64,000 bases of DNA from Amborella trichopoda (taxonomy: Eukaryota; Streptophyta; Magnoliopsida; Amborellales; Amborellaceae). Of this stretch, positions 56,646 to 64,000 are shown piece by piece. The stretch lies in the NCBI RefSeq assembly GCF_000471905.2, contig NW_006499997.1, positions 3,698,359 through 3,762,358 of the forward strand, in the 5' to 3' direction. Made by a program: the position numbers and the translations under genes. The notes below the pieces were generated by a model. That model did not search any database and was not told where the DNA came from. It worked only from the letters and a program-made list of their open reading frames with translations. The stretch's first letter is position 1. Every line of letters starts with the position of its first letter.

Positions 56646-58095
56646 AAGTAGTGAAGGCATGCGACTCCATGGGGAACAGGGCCATCACCAGAGAATAGAC
56701 TCACTGAGGAGTGAGACTCTGATGCACGACATGAATTTCCTGAAGAGGCAAGACAATGGTCCAGAGGAGAATGCTAAGGCATGCGCGCGTCACCAAGTGT
56801 GAAGTGGCACATGCATCAGTAAGCCATGATGATGCATTAGGTCCCTTGGTGAAGCACGCGGCAGTAGACCCCGACATTCCGTGTGGCAGTGACCCTGGAT
56901 GAGACGCATGGCAATAGTCTCTGGACGAGGCACTTCGATAGTCTCTAGTCGAGGTGCTCGAAAAAATTCCCGACGGGGCGTGCGACACTAGCCTTATGAT
57001 GAGGCATGCGACGCAAGTCTAGACGAGGTGCGCAATAATGATGCTTCGAGTCTTAGGCTTGGCTTGCCCTGACCTGGTCTTATGGCATCAAGAGCTAGGG
57101 ACTAGAGCGTCATTCTGAGTTTGTAGAGGGCAGTTCTTGGTACCAAAGGTTACAAAAAGGGGAGAAACCCCAGTTTACAATTTTACCGAAGGGTAAAGTA
57201 GTAGAAAATGTTTTAAAGAGAGAGAGAGAGCCAAAGCTTTCTGGTGAGGGTCTTTCGGCATGCATTTCCTGGCCAAAACTTGTAAGGACAGGTCTTTAGG
57301 GATTTTTCTAGCGAGCTTCAGGAGGTGTGAAGCTTCACAGTGTGATTGCGAGCCATTTCGAGAAGTACCGAGGCTTTCTAAGCAAGGAACAAGTCTTCTT
57401 GGGCCCTTAGTAGGATTTGCAGAGGTGCGCTGCCGAAGTTCCAGTGCTCCCCAAGTCATTCTACTACTGAAGGGGGTTCGCAGAGAGTTCAGAAGGCTTT
57501 GTCCACTCTCTGATTGTTGGAGGAGAAGGAGAAGGGGCTGCATTGCGTTCACCAAAAACTTAGCAAAATTCCGGTGGGATTTGGTGAACTGCTGATATGG
57601 GAAACCAGGGAGAAGGGTAATCCACAGGGATGCAGGGAAGCTTTCGGGGATTTCCGGTGGCTTTCGCCAACTCCAGCAATGAGCAGGAGGTGGGAAGGAT
57701 ATTCCCAGTGAACAGAAAGGGGCATGGGAACCTGGAGGGTCGTGGGACCGTAACGGTCACAAAGACGGAGGGTCGCAGGATGGTGTACCATTAACCAGGG
57801 TTGATTATTGAGGGAACGGAAGAGGCATCAATGCACCCCAAAAATGGGGGAACATTTGGAGTTGCAATGCTTCAAAGTCACGCATGCCATTAAGCCACAT
57901 GCAGTGTTGGCTTCGCACGTCCCCAGATCACAAACGGCGATAGCCATGCTTGGGGCCATGAGGCTCGCTGCGATAGTCCCGCACGATGTTAGCTCGCACG
58001 ACGATGACCTCAGACGGCGATGTCTTGGGGGGTCAAGGGTGATGGCAAACAAGGAGGCCTTGCCGCTGCTGTGTGTTGGAAGCCAAGTCCACTAG

Positions 58096-59140
58096 CACAA
58101 CCGTGAAGTCCATATTGTTCTATGGAAGGGCATCTACTGTGAACAAGGTATGCTCTCCATCACAAGGTCTAATTGAATGCCTCACCTAAGCTATTGGCTC
58201 GAGGGTAGTACATAGTCGAGTACTTCCATTCAAAACCAAATTGGTTGACTAGGCGATCAACATGCTGACTCCTTAACTGAGGGACACTATCAGAAACTAT
58301 TCGGTCTGAGACCCCGAACCGGTAGATAATGTGGTGCCACACGAAATTGGCCACAGCGATCCGGGAACCTGTCGGAGAGGGATTGCCTCAGCCCATTTGG
58401 AAAATTTGTTTGTCGCCGCCAGGATGAAGGCGTGATTCGAAGCAAAAGGAAGGTCGATGGGTCCTACAATGTCCATGACCGACTGGGAAAATGGCCATGA
58501 TGTCACTGTTTGATGGAGAGGCTCTGGGGGCTGATGAGTGAGACTCGAGTGGATTTAGCACACCTGGCATCTTTTAGTGTAATTTTGGGCATCAGTCACC
58601 ATGGAAGGCCAGTAATAGCCGAGTTTGTGTATGCGCTCGTAGAGCTTGGGGCCGGACTAATGCAGCCCACAGATGCCTGAGTGTACTTCTTGGAGTACTT
58701 TGCTTGCCTCTTGTGCAACAACGCATCTGAGGAGGATTATGTCAAATGTCTGACAAAAGAGGACATCCCCACCCCGAAGGGTGTTCTTGGTGGACATCCG
58801 TCGTACGCCTCTGCATTCCACTCGATCTTGAGGTAACCTACCATGTTTTACAAAGTCCATGATAGCTCCCTCTAATCTTCTACTTGTTCAACTAATGCAC
58901 GCATTGGGTCAGAGATCCGGGCTCCTCCTCTCTGGGCTTGGATTCGTTTCCTTGGAAAATTTCCTGCTCTGTCTTGATGACATCCCTAGCTTCGAGAAGT
59001 GCACTGAATGGGTAAGGCGGACACTCCGAGAAGACATCCCTCTCATCGTCTGCGCCAATTTTGGTTCTTAAGTCGGTGTGTCTCCATTTGGTTACGCAAA
59101 GTCGAGTAGGCCCCGCCAAAGACAATTGGATGTTGGCGCC
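58096..59140 (-). pseudogene. Integrase, internally deleted (element G)
   Basis: It keeps CQVC-type zinc-binding residues near 58560, VMDIVGPI (Asp codon near 58473), IVSDSVPQLRS (second Asp present, following Gly changed to Val) and SLGEAFN (Glu) in 58354-58169. About 430 bp of the C-terminal coding region present in E (33660-34090) are missing, replaced by roughly 60 bp (58101-58160) of unrecognised sequence. N-terminal pieces are at 59125-58892. Frames are broken. Confidence 0.82.
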
Positions 59141-59169
59141 AAGCTTTAAGAGTGCATCAACCTACGAGT

Positions 59170-59509
59170 TTAGCCTTTTAGGGATATGACCCAAGGAGAA
59201 GTCATCAAACTGGTCCATGTAAGTTTTGGCTATGTCATGATAAGGCTTTATAGCATCCTTCCTTATGTCATAAATACCATTTAACTATTGGATGACCAGC
59301 TCAGAGTGGCCAAAGATATTTAGCTGCTCTAAGTCTAGCTCTTGGGCGACCTCCAGCCCGATTATGAGGGCTTGATACTCGGCTTCATTTGGAGAAAACG
59401 CCTCGGCAAGTGAGAAGGTTCGAGGAATTATTCATCTATCAGGATTCAAGAACACAACTCTGGCGCCCCCTCTATCAGACTGGAATGCTCCGTCAAAGTA
59501 CATCTCCCA
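59170..59509 (-). pseudogene. Archaeal-like RNase H (element G)
   Basis: It starts SWEMYFDGAFQSDRGGARVV, with the first catalytic Asp retained. The remainder is frameshifted after the DR near 59432 but collinear with F. Confidence 0.75.
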
Positions 59510-59987
59510 TGAACGAGTTAGTGCTGCACAAAAAACTTCTTCATCCAGGAGATCGCATAACAGATCAGATTCTGAAGGGACTGGGTGAGCTGCAAGGAAG
59601 TCTACTAGGGCTTGAGCTTTAACTACCTTCTGTGGTACATACGTGATGTCGAAATCCATCAGAAATAGTGCCCAAACGTCCTGACAAGCATGGTCGGGTC
59701 ATAAGGAACATGATCAAGTCTGCCTTAGAGATTAACTTGACTTCATGGCCGAGCAAGTAATGGCGGAGCTTCTGTACCGAAAAGATCAAAGCTAGGAAAT
59801 TTTTTTTGTTGGGAGGGTAATTCTTCTCGGCCCCTTTCATTCTATGGCTGAGATAATAGAACGTTGTCTCTTTCCCTCCATCATTGTTATGCATCAGGAG
59901 TGCCCCGAGTGACTCATCAAGGGCGGTCATGTATAGGATGAGAGGCCTTCCTAACACTGGCGTAGAGAGTACTGATGGATTCAACAA
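59510..59987 (-). pseudogene. RNase H of RT polypeptide (element G)
   Basis: It reads RPLILYMTALDESLGALLMH, TFYYLSHRMKGAEKNYPPNK and QKLRHYLLGHEVKLISKADL in one open stretch (59987-59619). A small deletion after SGRLG shifts the frame. It continues ITYVPQKVVKAQALVDFLAA. Confidence 0.85.
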
Positions 59988-60965
59988 CTATTGCTTGATG
60001 ACCTCGAGTGTAGCTTGGCATGCTTCATCTCATATGAAGGGAGTGTCCTTCTTCAGGAGGCATGAAAAGGGTCTGAATCGCCCTGAAATGTTCGAAATGA
60101 ACCTCTAAATGTAGGCGAGTTGTCCATGGAGAGACCGCAATTCATGGAGGGCTGTAGGCGACGGCATGTTCTGAATTGCCTTGATTTTGACTGGATCGAT
60201 CTCCAGCCCACGGTATCTCACGATAAACCCTAAGAAGTTTCCTGAGCGTACGCCAATAGCAATCACTCAAACAGCTTTTTAAGGTATTGCACGTGAGTGG
60301 CTTTTGTTTCAAACTTTACCACCAAGTCATCCACATAGCACTCAACCTCTATGTGAATCATGTCCTTGAAGATGGCTATCATGGCTTGCTGGTACGTGGC
60401 ACCAGCATTCATTAGCCCAAAAGGCATCATAGTGTAGCAAAAGACAACTTTTAGAGTCAAGAATGCAGTGGCCTCCTCATCCACTAGCACCATCCTAATT
60501 TGGTTGTAACTAAAATAACCGTCCATAAAGGAGAAGATTTGGCAATGGGTCTTGGAGTCAAGTAGCATCTCGGTGAATGTCAGAGGGAAATCGTCCTTGG
60601 GACAAGCAATGTTCAAGTCACGAAAGTTGATACAGACCCTGAATTGGCCATTCTTCTTCTTGACTGGGATAACATTTGCCAAACATCTAAGGTATTTGAC
60701 TTCACGTATGAATCCAGCATGCCTGAGCTTGTTCACCTCATCATCGATCTGCATCTCGAGGTCAGGCCTGCACCTTGCTGCTTTCTGTTCATGGGTTTGA
60801 TGGTTGGATCAATGTCGAGGCGATGGACAACAATCTGAGGGTCTAGACCGGGTATCTCCTGATAATGCTAGACAAAGACATCCCGATTTTTTCGAAGGAG
60901 GGAGATATAGATTTCTTTCTCTTTCGGGACGTCTTTGCTGATATGAAGGTTGGCCTTGGGTCGGT
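59988..60965 (-). pseudogene. Reverse transcriptase, best preserved copy (element G)
   Basis: 163 codons are open at 60754-60263, starting MQIDDEVNKLRHAGFIREVK. They hold VKKKNGQFRVCINFRDLNIA, ACPKDDFPL, FMDGYFSYNQI (first catalytic Asp), PFGLMNAGATYQQAMIAIFK and YVDDLVVK (60326-60337). Immediately after, about 50 bp of the thumb are deleted compared with E. The N-terminal lead-in (DADPRPTFIS-like) begins near 60965. It is the best sequence in the window for placing the family on an RT tree. Confidence 0.93.
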
Positions 60966-62200
60966 CTCATCCTCCAAGTTGATCTCTTCCAGCTCATCAG
61001 CCGTAGCCTACCCTCCCTCTTCCCACTCTTCGGGAGCCTCCTAGAGCTCCTCGTGGGGGGACTCACAGGGGTTTCTCTTTGATCTCAAATGTGGCCACTC
61101 ATGATCCTGACATCTCGGCCTCTAGGAGGGGCACAACGTGGGAGAGGACTGGTCTCTGGCTGCCCAAGCAATGGAAGGGTCGACTTCAAGTGAGGGGTCC
61201 AAGACCTCATGGTTGGGCTCACTCGGTACTTGCCCCGAGCTGGGCGAATCCTCATGTACTTGGATCATGTGACAGGCCTCGTGAAAGCAGGAGCTTGAAG
61301 GTGGTTTGGTTTTTGCCCGTGTTGCCAAGGCATCGACGGCTATAGAGAATCCTGCCACCTAGGTCTGTATTTCTCGAAGGCATTCTTTCTACTGCGTGGT
61401 GAGGCTAGTGCCCCCAAACTCTTTGTTTAGAGTGTCAAAATCTGGGCACCACCGAGCGGCACCTGCAGAAGGACTAGAGGTGGGGGGGAAGGAGAAGAAG
61501 AATTAGAACGTTCCGAGCAGCTTTTTATGTCGTCACCGGAATTGAACATTTGTAGGGGGTATTTAAGGTCATGCCTCAACTTTGACCATTGTAGGGTGCT
61601 TTTAACGTCGTCACCCATATTGGTCGACTATTGAGATATTGATAACTCAAGGCCGTCTGCCTGATTGGACAATAAGATGAGGTGATCTGCATCTAGGATG
61701 AAGTCCCGCAAAGTCGGTAGCAGAGGAAGGAGCCTTAGGAGTTCTTCCTCGACTAGTGGCTGAGGAAGAGGATTCCTTTGGCGGGCTGACCTAGGTATTC
61801 ATTGTCTCCTTCATGATCCTTGAGGGGGTGTTTGGACTGCCCTATCAGATCTGTGAGTGGCCTTAGCTTGGTAGACTGCCTCACGTTTCAGGGATTTGAG
61901 CCTACTTCACCCATGGTAGACTTCCCAGGGCTGAGAGGTCAAGGACTCTGAAAGGTCCAGTGCATGCTCATGAGGGGCTTATAGCGAGGCTTCCTCTTGA
62001 ATGGGGCGAGGGCTTGGACGTGTCCTGAGAGAACCGCACAGACGATATGGCCTTGCTGGACTTTCTTCGCAACTATGGCCTAGAACCCAGTGCACTCCTT
62101 GAGTTCATGACCCCACACTTGGTGATAGGGGCCCCAGAGTTCTTCCATGCCCTGGGAAAGATGCTTAAGCTGTCTGGCTGACTTGGGGGTGACAAGACCC
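60966..62200 (-). pseudogene. gag C-terminus and spacer running directly into RT (element G)
   Basis: Collinear with 36946-38122. It holds a YHQVWGHELKEC-type damaged knuckle near 62110, MGDDVKSTLQWSKLRHDLKY and NSGDDIKSCSERSNS (61618-61427), and AGFSIAVDALATRAKTKPPS (61358-61122). There is no protease motif between here and RT. Confidence 0.7.
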
Positions 62201-63979
62201 TACTGGATCATTATCTTTAAGAGGGCCTGCAGGGGGTCTTGCTCAGTATTTCGCTAAGCTTACGTCAGGGGGTCTTCTTGCACAGGCAGAAGAGGGACCT
62301 GTGGGTGTCTTGCCGGATTGCCCTGAACCTATTGACACTGCTGCATCTTTTATGTCGAGAGTTTATGGAAGCCAGTGCACTCGTTGATTGTTATGAACTC
62401 GTACTTGATGGTACGTGCACCATAGATTCTCGGTCCCTGCAGGCAGGAACTTGTGCTCCCTTGTCGGCTTTGAGGTGGAGATCCCTTTTCAAGCATTATA
62501 GAGAAAAATGCACGAAGAACAGAGGGTGCCCCATTGTCCTCTTGGATCGTGACTATGTGAGATGTCTAAGCTGCCCCGAATGACTTTTTCTACTCTTCGA
62601 GCTTTATTTGGCCCTTGTTGATAAGGCTTCGATAGTGTCGTTGAGCTTGTAGCAGTCGTGAGTGGGGTGGGCTACTCTCCTATGATAGGTGCAATACTTC
62701 TCATTCGACTCCTGCCTTGATGACTCTACAGTGGTGACCTCTAGCAGCTGGATCATGTTCTTTTCTAACAGCAGTTGAAGCAGTGCAGGGGTCCACTCCG
62801 TGTCGAAGGGGTAAAACTTATTTTGGTGTTGGGTCCAATAGTTGTTCTGCTTAGTATTTTTGGAAGGTGGGACCGCACCACTTGCCCCTAGCCTGAAGCA
62901 TCTGTGCTTTAAAGAGGTCGAGAGTTTGGGGAGTCGCGCCTTTAGTGTCAGTCATAGTGACGGCCGCATTGATCACTGCCTTTGGATTGCCCCGACTGCT
63001 GGAGCGAGAGTTTGAGAAGGAGGATTGCTGACGAGGGTTTCCGTGATGCTTGAACAATCCCTCAATAGGAACTACCATAGAGATGAGCTCTGATGTGGAG
63101 GGTGGATTGGATGCCTCAACACGTAGGGAGATCTCGAGAAGCATGTTTCATATGCAGGTCTGGACTGCTTCCTTCTCGGTCATGAGGGTGGTGTGAAAGG
63201 TCGCCAAGTCTCTCCATTGGGTGGTGAACTTGTCAAACGGTTCACCAGGGTCTTACATCAAGGAGAGGAGCTCAATGGTTTCAACGTTCCTTTGGACTTC
63301 ATAGAAGTGTTGGTAGAATAATTGGTCCATTTCTGGCAGTTTGGCGGCAACCGAGCATACCACTGGAAGGCTGGAAGGCTGGTCCTTCGAGAGTCTCGAT
63401 GAACTGGCAGAGGAGGAGATGTCCATCAGTTGCCATCTCCCAGCAGGCTCCTTGGAAGTGGGCCATATGTTGGTGAGGAGATGTGGTACCATTGAACAAG
63501 GGGAGTTTCCTTTTTTGGTAGTTCGGGGGAAACGACACCTGGTCAATGTACGAAGGATACGGCTTTTGGTAGAGTGGCATCTCTTGCATGCCTGGGACAT
63601 TGTCCTTAAGGCTATGAGCTACCATAGCATCTATGTCGATTTGGGAGACCTCGCGAGAAGAGGAGCTGTCTTGGGAGACCAGAGGGGGAGTCTGCCTAGA
63701 AGCTGTGTTTTCACCAGTTAGGGAATCAGATGAAGAAGGGGACCTGGAGGCCTCTTGGTGCTCCATGTTTCTGAGGATGGCTTGCATCATTTCCTAGAAC
63801 TTGTTCATCTGCTCCTCCTGAGAGTCGTTCGGGTCATTGATCACCATGACACTAACCGTTTCTTTTGGGAGGCTAGTGTCAGATGATGCAGTAGACTGCC
63901 GAGGTGGCAAGTCAGTCTAGAGGGGCTCAGCTTGCCCCGACTGGACTTAGGCTTTGTATGCCGATCTTGCGAGGACCAT
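62201..63979 (-). pseudogene. gag (element G)
   Basis: The likely start is ATG at 63979 (MVLARSAYKA, then a stop). An open stretch at 63790-63299 shows a serine-rich N-terminus (ASRSPSSSDSLTGENTASRQ) and DIDAMVAHSLKDNVPGMQEM. The capsid-like YIDQVSFPPNYQKRKLPLFN and QFIETLEGPAF follow, with a short duplicated piece after it (extra GCTGGAAG near 63367). The nucleocapsid part (63144-62851) has RGNPKAVINAAVTMTDTKGA, followed by a CTYHRRVAHPTHDC knuckle near 62690. Confidence 0.85.
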
Positions 63980-64000
63980 TCTTGACAAGCTTGAGACCAA

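Larger units (their letters stand above)
50938..58095 (-). mobile_element. Long LTR, minus orientation (copy 3, most complete)
   Basis: About 7.15 kb containing every module: inner end (50938-51370), GGCGATAGG zone (51370-51900), GA/CT-rich zone (52000-52200), TATA box (52244), conserved core (52260-53720), 43-bp array (53790-53970), ACTCATGG segment (53970-54420), spacer with 97-bp duplication, minisatellite (54960-55150, 55540-56645), GCG-rich repeats (56880-57040) and the opposite-polarity cassette (57140-57230). It serves as 3' LTR of G on the right and abuts F on the left. Confidence 0.75.
58096..64000 (-). mobile_element. Element G: gag-RT-RNase H-aRNase H-integrase, runs off the window
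   Basis: Minus-strand Tat-like internal region paralogous to E throughout. The gag start at 63979 is inside the window, and the leader and 5' LTR lie beyond it. Like E it lacks a protease between spacer and RT. It has an additional integrase deletion with filler at its left end. Confidence 0.85.

Noticed and set aside
60263..60754. Integrated pararetrovirus (caulimovirid) polymerase
   Set aside because: The RT is followed by a second RNase H and a D-x35-E integrase and is associated with LTRs; no movement protein or virus-type coat is seen.
1..64000. Host protein-coding, tRNA or rRNA genes
   Set aside because: I found no exon-like conserved frame outside retrotransposon domains and no tRNA cloverleaf or rRNA motif by reading; a tRNA scan and protein search would be decisive.

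Overview
This window is nuclear DNA from a seed plant, most likely a flowering plant with a large, repeat-rich genome. I can support no host gene, tRNA or rRNA. Almost everything that can be recognised is decayed Ty3/gypsy LTR retrotransposon of the non-chromodomain Tat/Ogre type. The evidence is polymerase with two successive RNase H domains (the second archaeal-like), gag with CHHC zinc knuckles, a D-x35-E integrase, very long LTRs, and additional antisense reading frames. All coding stretches carry stops or frameshifts.

Two kinds of internal region occur. Type 1 (A at 2768-9210, + strand; B at 17442-23745, + strand) reads gag, spacer, aspartic protease and a short linker that ends at the same stop. 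A long antisense ORF follows immediately, and it encodes a plant mobile domain (PMD)-like protein with an acidic/serine-rich middle and a coiled-coil end. No reverse transcriptase or integrase is present between these parts. Type 2 (E at 33640-40889; G at 58096-64000 and running off the window; F at 48298-50937; a fragment at 16080-17441; all - strand) carries RT, RNase H, archaeal-like RNase H and, except in the last fragment, integrase. E and G also keep gag, but I see neither protease nor antisense ORF in them.

The non-coding majority consists of copies of one long terminal-repeat block, about 6-7 kb when complete. It is present on the - strand at 10042-16079, 28968-33639 (partial), 40890-41606 (fragment) and 50938-58095. 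It is present on the + strand at about 850-2767 (promoter-distal part only), 9210-10041 (start only), 23746-28882 (partial) and 41607-48297. The block is modular: from its U3 start it holds a promoter-like cassette of opposite polarity, GC-rich short repeats, a 31-35/63-bp minisatellite, a conserved 'ACTCATGG' segment, a hypervariable tandem-repeat slot (92-bp dimers, 43-bp, or 40-bp plus 49-bp arrays), a conserved non-repetitive kilobase, a TATA box with AATAAA, a pyrimidine-rich zone and a conserved end module. Neighbouring blocks often face each other, so fragment F sits between two inverted blocks of about 7 kb.

Region by region: 1-850 is AT-rich microsatellite; 850-10041 is element A with its flanking terminal repeats; 10042-17441 is a - strand LTR plus a truncated RNase H/RT; 17442-28882 is element B with its 3' LTR; 28883-41606 is element E with its LTRs; 41607-58095 is the inverted LTR pair around F; 58096-64000 is element G. 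The stretches 25785-28882 plus 28968-39960 recur as 41607-45218 plus 52788-64000. This indicates a segmental duplication in which one copy lacks, or the other gained, the roughly 7.6 kb holding F and the inner LTR arms.
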